Origin: Sphingomonas sp. 35-24ZXX
GTDB taxonomy: Bacteria > Pseudomonadota > Alphaproteobacteria > Sphingomonadales > Sphingomonadaceae
NCBI RefSeq assembly: GCF_000786215.1
Contig: NZ_JROG01000010.1
Location: forward strand, 1 to 64,000
Length of the DNA stretch: 64,000 bases
Direction: 5' to 3'
Positions 25,138 to 33,258 of the stretch are shown piece after piece. Numbering within the stretch: position 1 is the stretch's first letter; the number at the start of each line of letters is the position of its first letter. The notes beneath the pieces were generated by a model that was not told the DNA's origin, made no database searches, and saw only the letters and a list, made by a program, of their open reading frames with translations. The translations under genes were made by a program, and so were the position numbers.

Positions 25138-26673
25138 CTATTCGGCAGCAATGGCCGCGGGGGCATCCACCTCCGCCTGCGCCTTGCGGAAGGCCAGCAC
25201 GCCATCGGCGACGGCTTCCTCGCGCAGCACCTTGCGGTCGAACAGATAATCCTGGTTGAGCCGCCAGGGCATGCGATCGCCCTGCTTGGGCAGGATGTGC
25301 AGCGCACGCTGGACATAGCCCGAGGAGAAATCGAAGATCTCCTCCTCGTTGACCGGGCCATCGCTGCCCAGGGCAGGCACGGCGATCTCGGTTCCGGTCG
25401 CCGCCATGTGGTTGAGCGTGCGGCAGACGAAATCGGCGACGATATCGACCTTGAGCGTCCACGACGCGTTCAGATAGCCGAAGACGATGGCCATGTTGGG
25501 CACATCGCTGAACATGCAGCCCTTGTAATAGAAATGCCGGGTGAAATCGACCGGCTGGCCATCGACGGTAAAGTCGACCTTGCCCGCCATCGCGAGCTTG
25601 AGCCCTGTCGCGGTGATCACGACCTCTGCGTCGAGATGCTTGCTCGATTTGAGCTGGATGCCGGTGGGGGTGAAGCGGTCGATGTGGTCGGTCACGATAT
25701 CGGCCTTGCCGTCGCGGATCGCCTTGAACATGTCGCCATCGGGCACCAGGCACAGCCGCTGTTCCCAGGGGCCGTAGGGCGGCTGGAAATCGGGCTCGTG
25801 CATCTTGTTGCCCATGATCTTGCGGATCCGCTTGAGCAGATAATCGCCGACCTTCTTGGGGTTCTCTCGCGCGCGCTTGAACGAGATCTGCTGCATCCGC
25901 ACGTTCTTGAAGCGGATGAAGCGATAGGCCCATTCGTCGGGCATGATGCTGCGCAGCGTATTGGCGAGCCAGTCCTTGGCGGGGCGGCTCCAGTACCAGG
26001 TCGGGGTCCGCTGCAGCATGGTGACGTGCTTTGCCCGGTCGGTCATCGACGGCACGATGGTCACCGCCGTCGCGCCCGATCCGATCACGACGACGCGCTT
26101 GCCGGTATAGTCGAAGCCCTTGGGCCAGAACTGCGGGTGGATGATCTCGCCGCCAAAGCTGTCACGGCCCTCGAACGCGGGGTCATAGCCCTCGTCATAA
26201 TCGTAATAGCCGGTGCCCATGAACAGATAGTTGCAGGTCAGATGCTGCACGCTCGGACCTTGATCCCCCTGGCCTTCGACCTCAGCGGCAATCGTCCAGC
26301 GCGCCTCGCTGCTCGACCAGCTCGCCGACAGCACCTTGTGGCCCAGGCGGATATGATCGTTGAGCCCGCGCTCGTCCTTGATGCGGCGCAGATAGCTGAG
26401 GATCGAGGGACCATCGGCAATCGCCTTCTGCTCGCGCCAGGGTTCGAACTCGAAGCCCAGGGTGTGCATGTCGCTGTCCGAACGGATGCCAGGATACTGG
26501 AACAGGTTCCAGGTGCCGCCGATATCGCTGCGCCGCTCAAGGATCGCGAAGCTCCGGTCCGGGCATTTTTCCTTGAGATGCACCGCCATGCCGATGCCGG
26601 AAATGCCTGCACCGATGATCAGTACGTCGACATGGGCAGCGGCTTTGAGATCGGACGGCTTTTCATGCTTCAT
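25138..26673 (-). CDS. Flavin-binding Baeyer-Villiger-type monooxygenase
   Basis: 511 residues. FAD/NADPH enzyme inserting oxygen into ketones or oxidising heteroatoms. FAD site VDVLIIGAGISGIGMAVHL; NADPH site KRVVVIGSGATAVT; between them FGGEIIHPQFWP (residues 173-184) fits the Baeyer-Villiger fingerprint F-x-G-x-x-x-H-x-x-x-W-P exactly. Start at ATG 26673 with GGAGAG upstream; the longer frame is antisense to other coding sequence. Substrate unknown. No obvious tie to the neighbouring hydroxyproline genes, although it is co-directional with them. Confidence 0.92.
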   Translation of the reverse strand: MKHEKPSDLKAAAHVDVLIIGAGISGIGMAVHLKEKCPDRSFAILERRSDIGGTWNLFQYPGIRSDSDMHTLGFEFEPWREQKAIADGPSILSYLRRIKDERGLNDHIRLGHKVLSASWSSSEARWTIAAEVEGQGDQGPSVQHLTCNYLFMGTGYYDYDEGYDPAFEGRDSFGGEIIHPQFWPKGFDYTGKRVVVIGSGATAVTIVPSMTDRAKHVTMLQRTPTWYWSRPAKDWLANTLRSIMPDEWAYRFIRFKNVRMQQISFKRARENPKKVGDYLLKRIRKIMGNKMHEPDFQPPYGPWEQRLCLVPDGDMFKAIRDGKADIVTDHIDRFTPTGIQLKSSKHLDAEVVITATGLKLAMAGKVDFTVDGQPVDFTRHFYYKGCMFSDVPNMAIVFGYLNASWTLKVDIVADFVCRTLNHMAATGTEIAVPALGSDGPVNEEEIFDFSSGYVQRALHILPKQGDRMPWRLNQDYLFDRKVLREEAVADGVLAFRKAQAEVDAPAAIAAE

Positions 26674-26718
26674 GACGTGGCTCTCCAGTCGCGGACCGCT
26701 GGGGCGCGGTTCTGTTCG

Positions 26719-26742
26719 CTTACTGACACAACCTTGCTGACA
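26719..26742. promoter_or_regulatory. Direct repeat upstream of the monooxygenase
   Basis: CTTACTGACA (26719-26728) and CTTGCTGACA (26733-26742) are near-identical ten-base units spaced 14 bases apart, 46 bases upstream of the monooxygenase ATG. Possible operator half-sites or activator site; no match to a named regulator. Confidence 0.35.
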
Positions 26743-26791
26743 TCGTTGTGAATTGCAACTGGTATTGGACCGCACCGGCCATATTTTGCGT

Positions 26792-28384
26792 TCAGGCGAG
26801 ATGCCATGCGCCATCGATCCGCGCCAGCACACCCGGCTGGTGGCCGTCCCGAAGCGCATCGGGCAGAAGCGCGTCGGGAATGTCCTGATAGGCCACGGGA
26901 CGCAGGAAGCGGTCGATGGCGAGCGTCCCCACCGATGTCGTGCGGCCATCGGACGTCGCCGGATACGGTCCGCCATGGTTGATCGCATGGGTCACCTCGA
27001 CACCCGTCGGCCAGCCGTTGGCGAGGATGCGGCCGACCCGGCGTTCGAGCAGGGGCAAAAGCGCGCGAGCATCGACGAGATCCGCCTTGTCCATGTGCAG
27101 CGTCGCGGTGAGCTGGCCTTCGAGACCACGCAGCACAGCGAGCAGCTCTTCGCGATCCGCACAGCGCACCACGATCGACGATGCGCCGAACACCTCGTGC
27201 TGCAATTCGCTGCGCGCCAGCCAGTCGGCGGCGGTCACGCTGAACAGCGCGGCACGGCCTTCGTGCGGACCGGTGGGGTGGATACCGCGGGCGATGGTCT
27301 GCACCTCGGGCGTCGCGGCGAGCGCAGCGCTGCCTTTTTCATAGGCCGAATGGATGCCGGCGGTGAGCATGGTCTGCGGGTTCTGTGCTTCGACCAGGCG
27401 GCCTGCCTCGCCGAGGAAGGCATCCAGCCCCGCCCCTTCCAGCGCCAGCACCAACCCAGGATTGGTGCAGAACTGGCCCGATCCCATGGTGAGCGATCCG
27501 ACAAAGCCGGCCGCCAGCGATTCGCTCCGGGCGGCCAGCGCTGCCGGCAGCAGGATGACCGGGTTGATCGCCGACATTTCGGCATAGACCGGGATCGGCT
27601 GCGGGCGGGCGGCGGCGATCTTCATCAGCGCCTCGCCGCCGCTGCGCGATCCGGTAAAGCCCACCGCCTGGATGCGCGGATCGGCGACCAGGGCCGCACC
27701 GATCGCGTTGCCCGTGCCGGTCACCAGGCTGAACACTCCTGCGGGCATTCCGGTGTGCGCCGCGGCTCTGGTGATCGCGCCTGCGACCAGTTCGGCGGTG
27801 CCGGGGTGCGCAGGGTGACCCTTGACCACGACCGGGCAGCCGGCGGCCAGCGCCGAGGCGGTGTCGCCACCTGCGGTCGAGAAGGCGAGCGGGAAGTTGG
27901 ACGCGCCGAACACCGCGACCGGGCCCAGCGGGATCATCCGCAGGCGAAGGTCAGGCTTGGGCGGGGTGCGCGCAGGATCGGCATGATCGATGCGCAACTT
28001 GAGCCACTGGCCGTCGCGCACTTCGGCGGCGAACAGCCGCAACTGTCCGCAGGTCCGTCCCCGCTCGCCGGTGATGCGCGCCAGTGGCAAGCCCGATTCG
28101 GCACAGGCGCGGGTCAGCAATGCGTCGCCCAGCGCCTCGATCTCGGACGCGATCGTTTCGAGGAACGCCGCGCGGCGCTCCAGCGGAAGATCGGCATAGG
28201 AAATGGCTGCGTTTTCGGCTGCGGCGCAGGCATCGGCAACGTCCTGATCGGTCGCGCTGAAAAAGCCGATACCCTCGATGCTTGCACCCCTCGCGGGGTC
28301 ATAGGCGTGGAAGGTCTCGCCCGTCCCGCGCCGCTCGCCGGCAATGAAGAACTCGCCGGTCAACGTCACTGTGGTCGCATTCAC
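26792..28384 (-). CDS. 2-oxoglutarate semialdehyde dehydrogenase (2,5-dioxopentanoate DH)
   Basis: 530 residues, the long form typical of alpha-ketoglutaric semialdehyde dehydrogenases. It oxidises 2,5-dioxopentanoate to 2-oxoglutarate, the last step of hydroxyproline and some pentose/uronate pathways. Catalytic Cys in TMGSGQFCTNPGLVLA and Glu in PVYAEMSAINPVIL; cofactor loop VTGTGNAIGAALVADPRIQA then GFTGSRSGGEAL. Start is GTG 28384, overlapping the amidohydrolase stop (GTGA), so it is the last gene of the receptor-amidohydrolase-dehydrogenase operon. The presence of the other three Hyp enzymes at 37.8-41 kb supports the hydroxyproline role. Confidence 0.9.
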   Translation of the reverse strand: MNATTVTLTGEFFIAGERRGTGETFHAYDPARGASIEGIGFFSATDQDVADACAAAENAAISYADLPLERRAAFLETIASEIEALGDALLTRACAESGLPLARITGERGRTCGQLRLFAAEVRDGQWLKLRIDHADPARTPPKPDLRLRMIPLGPVAVFGASNFPLAFSTAGGDTASALAAGCPVVVKGHPAHPGTAELVAGAITRAAAHTGMPAGVFSLVTGTGNAIGAALVADPRIQAVGFTGSRSGGEALMKIAAARPQPIPVYAEMSAINPVILLPAALAARSESLAAGFVGSLTMGSGQFCTNPGLVLALEGAGLDAFLGEAGRLVEAQNPQTMLTAGIHSAYEKGSAALAATPEVQTIARGIHPTGPHEGRAALFSVTAADWLARSELQHEVFGASSIVVRCADREELLAVLRGLEGQLTATLHMDKADLVDARALLPLLERRVGRILANGWPTGVEVTHAINHGGPYPATSDGRTTSVGTLAIDRFLRPVAYQDIPDALLPDALRDGHQPGVLARIDGAWHLA

Positions 28385-30018
28385 TGGGTCAGATCTTCCT
28401 GTTCGATGGTCATGTAGCCCGGCGGCAGTTCGCGCTCGGCCTTGGAACGCGCCACCATGGCGCGGATATCGGCGCGCAACGCCTTGCCTTCGTAGAAGAT
28501 GCCGTCCTTCACCGTCCAGGCGATGCCGCCCACGCGCTGTGCCTTGCCGGTCGCATCGTCGAGCTTCAGCGTGCCAGTAGCGAAAAGCAGCTTCAGATTG
28601 GCAATGGGGTTGCCCTTCACGATCACGAGGTCCGCCTTCTTGCCGGGCTCGATCGTGCCGATATCGGCGTCATGCCCCAGCAGCCGTGCACCCTGCTGGG
28701 TGGCAGAGTTGATCACCTCGAGCGGGCTGAACCCGGCCTCGCGCAGCAGTTCCATCTCCTGGACATAGCCAAAGCCATAAGTGTTGTAGATATAGCCCGC
28801 GTCCGACCCGACCGTGACGCGTCCGCCGCGGTTCTTGTACTCGTTCACGAACGTCATCCACAGACGGTAGTTTTCCTTCCAGTCCATCTCGCGCTCGGTG
28901 GTCCAGTCGAACCAGTACGACCCGTGGTTGATCCGGCTGGGGCGGTACCAGTCCCACAGCGCGGGCATGGTGTATTCATTGTGCCAGGTCGCCCGGCTCA
29001 TCCGCATCAGGTCGCGGCTGGCGAGATAGGCGGTGAACGTGGGGTCGAGCGTGAAGCCGCGTTCGAGCAGCGTCTCCATCACCTCGTTCCATTTGTCGGA
29101 TCCCGGCTTGGCGGTCTGCTTCCACAGCCGCCCCGCCTCGCCGAAGCGCATCTGCTCGTCGGTGTTGATGAAGTCGGTTGGCCAGTCCTGCAGCTTCTGG
29201 TCGGTGAACATCGCCTCGGGCAGGCCGTACCAATGCTCCATCGATTCGAGGCCCGCGCCGCTGGTGCGCAGGACATTGGCATAAGCGACGACGCCCTGGG
29301 CGTGATGCATCGTCGAATGCATGCCCAGCTTCTTGGTTTCCTCGATCGCCGCGATCAGCGCAGGCTCGCTGCCGCCGATGAACTTGATACCGTCCGCGCC
29401 GCGCCTCTTGGCATCGCGGATCGCCAGCCGGCCCTGCTCGGCGGTGCGGATCGGCAGGCCGATCTGCTGGAACATCGGATAGACATCGAGCCGGGGTCCG
29501 ACGATCTCGTTGCGTGCTAGCCGGCCCTTGATCGCCACCTGCTGCTCGATCGACATTTCCGACGATCCAACATTGCGCGCGGTGGTGATGCCATGCGCCA
29601 GCCACAGCTTGAGCACATAATCGGAAGGAACGCCCTGCCCGTCGCTCAAGGTATGGAGATGGACATGCGCATCGACGAAACCGGGCAGGACATAATGGCC
29701 CGCCAGGTCATATTCCTTGTCTCCGCGCGGGGGCCGCCGCGACTCCTCGATCGCACCGGGCGATCCGATCGCCGCGATCTGGACGATGCGGTCGTTCTCG
29801 ATGACGATGTCCACCGGGCCCTGCGCCGGCGCGCCAGTGCCATCGACATAGATCGCGTTGCGCAAGACGGTGCGGGGCCAGGGCCCTTCGCCCAAGGTGC
29901 GCGCCGGAATCGGGTCGGCCACCTCGCGGGGCTGCGCCACCCCCAGTGACTGCGCCGAGCTCGTGCCCACCAGTGCCAGCATGGCGAATGTCGTGAAAAT
30001 TGTGCGCGTTATCCGCAT
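28381..30018 (-). CDS. Secreted COG1228-type amidohydrolase, candidate prolidase
   Basis: 545 residues. Signal peptide MRITRTIFTTFAMLALVGTSSAQS. The amidohydrolase barrel has VLPGFVDAHVHLHTL (metal-binding His-x-His), a Lys in ADGIKFIGGSEP that may be carboxylated, His in LGMHSTMHHAQG, and an Asp in VTVGSDAGYIYN. COG1228 includes characterised bacterial prolidases and other imidopeptide or N-acyl hydrolases. Sitting between a TonB receptor and a Hyp-pathway dehydrogenase, cleavage of Xaa-Hyp peptides in the periplasm is a reasonable inference. Start at ATG 30018. Confidence 0.82.
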   Translation of the reverse strand: MRITRTIFTTFAMLALVGTSSAQSLGVAQPREVADPIPARTLGEGPWPRTVLRNAIYVDGTGAPAQGPVDIVIENDRIVQIAAIGSPGAIEESRRPPRGDKEYDLAGHYVLPGFVDAHVHLHTLSDGQGVPSDYVLKLWLAHGITTARNVGSSEMSIEQQVAIKGRLARNEIVGPRLDVYPMFQQIGLPIRTAEQGRLAIRDAKRRGADGIKFIGGSEPALIAAIEETKKLGMHSTMHHAQGVVAYANVLRTSGAGLESMEHWYGLPEAMFTDQKLQDWPTDFINTDEQMRFGEAGRLWKQTAKPGSDKWNEVMETLLERGFTLDPTFTAYLASRDLMRMSRATWHNEYTMPALWDWYRPSRINHGSYWFDWTTEREMDWKENYRLWMTFVNEYKNRGGRVTVGSDAGYIYNTYGFGYVQEMELLREAGFSPLEVINSATQQGARLLGHDADIGTIEPGKKADLVIVKGNPIANLKLLFATGTLKLDDATGKAQRVGGIAWTVKDGIFYEGKALRADIRAMVARSKAERELPPGYMTIEQEDLTQ

Positions 30019-30050
30019 GTCCCCAGACCCCTGTTCTGTCTGCACCCGAC

Positions 30051-30095
30051 GATATCCGGCATTTGGCAAAGCGCCAGCAGCAAATGCCGGATATC
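30051..30095. repeat. Intercistronic 15-bp inverted repeat
   Basis: GATATCCGGCATTTG (30051-30065) and its exact reverse complement (30081-30095) are separated by 15 bases between the TonB receptor stop and the amidohydrolase start. In the leftward transcript it would form a strong stem-loop without a U-tract, the type that stabilises the upstream message or attenuates read-through. Confidence 0.6.
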
Positions 30096-30105
30096 GATGC
30101 AGGCC

Positions 30106-33027
30106 CTAGAATTTCACCCGTGCGCCGATGAAGAAGCGACGGCCGATGACATCATACAGCGAGGGGTCGGTATTGGCATCGCCCGACAGCGCGGTCCCCA
30201 GGATCGGCGGCTGGTTGTCGAACAGGTTGTCGATCCCGCCGAACAGGTCGAACTTGCCCAGCTCGATGTTGGTCGACAGGTCGAAATACCATTGCGGCGA
30301 GGCCTTCTGCACCGCGGCGACAAAGCCCGGATACAGCTTGAATTCGCCGATCATGCGGCCCTGCGCGCGCAAGGTCACCGGGCCGCTGGCATAGGTGGTC
30401 GAAAGGTTGAGCTTGAAATCGGGCACGCCGAAGGTGCCAGTGCCGATGCAGCCGTTGCCGAACCGGCCCGCGCAGTCGATCGGGGCGGCATTGGCAATCA
30501 CCTGCAGCGATCGCTCGAACATCCAGCTCGCCACCGCCGACAGTTGCAGCGTCGCGCTGTCCCCGGTCAGCGACAGGCCATCGACCGGGAGGCTGTAATC
30601 GATCTGGGCGTCGATGCCCTCGACCTTGAGCGAGCCGATGTTGTTGAGCTGGGTCGAGACGAAATCGATCTGGCCATTGGGCTGGCGGATGATCGACTGG
30701 CAGGTCGGGCCATTGGCCGCCAGCGTGGTGAAGCAATCCGCCAGCGTCTGGTTGGCATTGATCGAGCTGATCGCGCCATCGACCGAGATCTTGAAATAGT
30801 CGACGGTGATGTTCAGCCGGCTGAGGAACGGCGGAGAAATGACCGCGCCCACGGTGAAGGTCTTCGACTTTTCCTCACGCAGATTGGGGTTGCCGCCCGA
30901 CCGGACGGTGACGCCAAGCGCGGCCTGGGTAAAGGTGTCGATGTCGCCTGCGGCAATGCCCTGGGTAACGCACAGCGCCTTTTGTGCCGCGCTGGGCCGG
31001 GCCGATGTCGTGCACGGATCGGTCCCCGAGCTGAAGCCGAGGGTGATCGGCGAGCGCAGTTCGTTGAGCGTGGGCGCACGGATGGCACGGTTGTACGCAC
31101 TGCGGAAGCGCATCCAGTCGAACGGCGCATATTCGCCGCCCACCTTCCAGGTGAACACGCCGCCGACAGTGCCGTTGTCGCCGCCATAATCCGAATAGCG
31201 CGCCGCCCCTTCGATCGCGACGGTCTCCAGCAACGGCCTATCCGAGAAGATCGGGATGCGGATCTCGCCGAAGACTTCCTTCACGTCGAACTCGCCGCGC
31301 AGGCGGCTCTGCGATCCGGGGCCGTATTCGCCCGCCAGATCCTGCGGGCTGGGCTCGAAGCGATAGCGGTCCTTGCGATATTCGACACCCAGTGCCACCG
31401 CGACATCGCCGCCCGGCAGGGTGATCGGCGTTCCCGACAGTGAGGCACCGATGACCTGGCGTTCGAATTCGTCATCGGACACGCGCGGCGGGGTGAGGAA
31501 GGTGCCGGCTTCCGGCGTGATCGTGTTGAAGCCGAAGATATTGGTCGGCACGCAACCGCGCGACGGATCGACGCACACCACCTGGCCCGCAGCATTGACC
31601 GTGGTGTTGAGACCCTGCGACAGGCGCGACAGCGAAATCAGCCCCTCGCCGCGCGTGTCGGTGCGGTTGCGCTGATACTGGTAGAAGGTTTCCCACGAGA
31701 ACGGCTTGTCGCCGACGTCAAACGATCCGCGCACGCCGCCCGTCAGGTTGAACGAGTTGCGCTCGAAAAAGCTGTCACGGGTGCCGAGTTCATCGGCGCG
31801 GCGCGCCGCCCCGACGATCGCGGCGGTGCCATCACCATCGGGATCAAACAGCGCGCGGTTGTTGATGAAGAACTGCCGGACCGCGGGCAGCAGGATCGGA
31901 TTGGTCGCATAGTTCTGCAGCAGCAGCGTCGACGATGCCGCGCCCGGGGTCAGCGGAACGAAGCTTTCCGGCGCGAGCGACTGGACGTTGCGGACGTTGA
32001 CATAAAAGGCCTCGGCGAACGCCTCGACATTGGGCGCGAGCTCATAACGCGCCAGCATCGACCCCTGGAAGCGCTCGAGCGGGCGCAGCAGATAATTGAA
32101 CGGCGCATAGTTATAGGCGTTTTCCGGCGTGCAATAGGGGCTGGGCGTGCCGTTCTCGCGGAACTGGATGCTGGTGAGCGCGGTGCACGCCCCTGCCGGG
32201 GTGAGGTTGACGCCGACCAGTCGCGCGCGCTGCGTTGCCGACAAGGCGATGCGCGTTCCCGGCACGTTGCCCGAACCACCGGGGACGAGCTGGCCGTTGA
32301 CGGTATCGAGCGGAATCTGCGCAAAGCCCCGGTTCGACTGGAACACCGGATCGCGCCGGGTGTAGGAGCCGGAGAAGACGACATTGCCCCGCCCCTCGTC
32401 GAGATTGGCACCAAAGGTCGCATCGACCTTGTGGCTGAAGCCATCGTCGCGGAAGGTCTGGCCGTAGAGATAGCTCAGTTCCAGGCCCTGGAAGTCGCGC
32501 TTGAGGATGAAGTTGACCGCGCCTGCGATCGCATCCGATCCGTAGACTGCCGATGCGCCGCCGGTGATGATCTCGACTCGCTCGACCAGCGCGTCGGGGA
32601 TGGTCGAAAGATCGACCTGACCATCGGAGTTGGCGGGAATGAAGCGGCGGCCGTTGGTGAGGACCAGGGTCCGCGTCGCGCCCAAGGCGCGCAGGTTGGC
32701 TGTGAGAACACCCGACCCACCGCCATTGTTGACGCTCGAGCTGTTACCTGCCGCCAGTTGCGGAAATTCGTTGAGCGTGTTTTCAATGGTAACGTTGCCG
32801 GACAGCCTGATGTCGGCTTCCGACACCACCGTCGTCGGGCTGGGCGCCTGCAGGTCGCTGCGCAACAGGCGCGAGCCGGTGACGACGATGGGCTGTTCTG
32901 CGGCTTCTTCGGCGTCCGGTGCGGGCTGCACCTCCTGCGCCAGAAGCGTGCCGGGAATGCAGGCAAGGCTGGTGCCCAGCAACGCGGTGCGAAGAGACCG
33001 GAAAAGGGGACTGCGACGATCGATCAT
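30106..33027 (-). CDS. TonB-dependent outer membrane receptor
   Basis: 973 residues. Signal peptide (LLGTSLACIPGTLLAQE), then a plug domain starting PIVVTGSRLLRSDLQAPSPT with the class motif NLRALGATRTLVLTNGRRFI and IEIITGGASAVYGSDAIAGA-like block, then a long beta barrel ending in aromatic ...FFIGARVKF. The N-terminal type is common in Caulobacter, Xanthomonas and sphingomonad receptors for peptides and plant-derived oligomers rather than siderophores. No FecR/sigma genes are next to it. First gene of the leftward operon with the amidohydrolase and the dehydrogenase; its promoter region shares an operator-like element. Ligand inferred to be Hyp-containing glycopeptide. Confidence 0.93.
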   Translation of the reverse strand: MIDRRSPLFRSLRTALLGTSLACIPGTLLAQEVQPAPDAEEAAEQPIVVTGSRLLRSDLQAPSPTTVVSEADIRLSGNVTIENTLNEFPQLAAGNSSSVNNGGGSGVLTANLRALGATRTLVLTNGRRFIPANSDGQVDLSTIPDALVERVEIITGGASAVYGSDAIAGAVNFILKRDFQGLELSYLYGQTFRDDGFSHKVDATFGANLDEGRGNVVFSGSYTRRDPVFQSNRGFAQIPLDTVNGQLVPGGSGNVPGTRIALSATQRARLVGVNLTPAGACTALTSIQFRENGTPSPYCTPENAYNYAPFNYLLRPLERFQGSMLARYELAPNVEAFAEAFYVNVRNVQSLAPESFVPLTPGAASSTLLLQNYATNPILLPAVRQFFINNRALFDPDGDGTAAIVGAARRADELGTRDSFFERNSFNLTGGVRGSFDVGDKPFSWETFYQYQRNRTDTRGEGLISLSRLSQGLNTTVNAAGQVVCVDPSRGCVPTNIFGFNTITPEAGTFLTPPRVSDDEFERQVIGASLSGTPITLPGGDVAVALGVEYRKDRYRFEPSPQDLAGEYGPGSQSRLRGEFDVKEVFGEIRIPIFSDRPLLETVAIEGAARYSDYGGDNGTVGGVFTWKVGGEYAPFDWMRFRSAYNRAIRAPTLNELRSPITLGFSSGTDPCTTSARPSAAQKALCVTQGIAAGDIDTFTQAALGVTVRSGGNPNLREEKSKTFTVGAVISPPFLSRLNITVDYFKISVDGAISSINANQTLADCFTTLAANGPTCQSIIRQPNGQIDFVSTQLNNIGSLKVEGIDAQIDYSLPVDGLSLTGDSATLQLSAVASWMFERSLQVIANAAPIDCAGRFGNGCIGTGTFGVPDFKLNLSTTYASGPVTLRAQGRMIGEFKLYPGFVAAVQKASPQWYFDLSTNIELGKFDLFGGIDNLFDNQPPILGTALSGDANTDPSLYDVIGRRFFIGARVKF

Positions 33028-33105
33028 TGACTATGCTCCCTGAAATGCCGGCCCTTGGGGTCCGTGCGCGCTTTTGGTTGAAACGGCTCCTGCTTGTCTT
33101 TTTTG

Positions 33106-33125
33106 GTATACGAAATAATGTATAC
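33106..33125. promoter_or_regulatory. Split TATAC/GTATA operator candidate in divergent promoter
   Basis: GTATAC at 33106 and GTATAC at 33120 flank eight AT-rich bases, between the leftward receptor operon and the rightward putative glycosidase. It shares the TATAC and GTATA half-sites with the palindromes at 39731 and 44015, but with wider spacing. Probably bound by the GntR protein encoded at 37.1 kb (inference). Confidence 0.5.
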
Positions 33126-33171
33126 GGGATTCGATTCGTGTCAACCGGCGCTTCGACAGGGAGCATTTTTG

Positions 33172-33258
33172 ATGAAACCGACCCCCCATGCCGCGTGCCC
33201 GTCCAACGGCTCTGACGCCTCGTCGCCGCAGACCAGCGCATGCGGATTGTCGCTTTGA
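33172..33258 (+). CDS. Possible 28-residue leader peptide
   Basis: ATG at 33172 is preceded by AGGGAG at eight to thirteen bases, a good ribosome site, and the frame ends in TGA at 33256-33258, inside the start region of the next gene. The next gene's ATG (33240) has no clear ribosome site of its own, so translation of this short frame may hand over ribosomes to it. The peptide (MKPTPHAACPSNGSDASSPQ...) has no recognisable domain. It may also be chance. Confidence 0.35.
   Translation: MKPTPHAACPSNGSDASSPQTSACGLSL

Noticed and set aside
25138-26673. Monooxygenase as part of the hydroxyproline island
   Set aside because: It is co-directional but has no operator copy, a separate upstream region with its own repeats, and no chemical step in the Hyp route that needs it.
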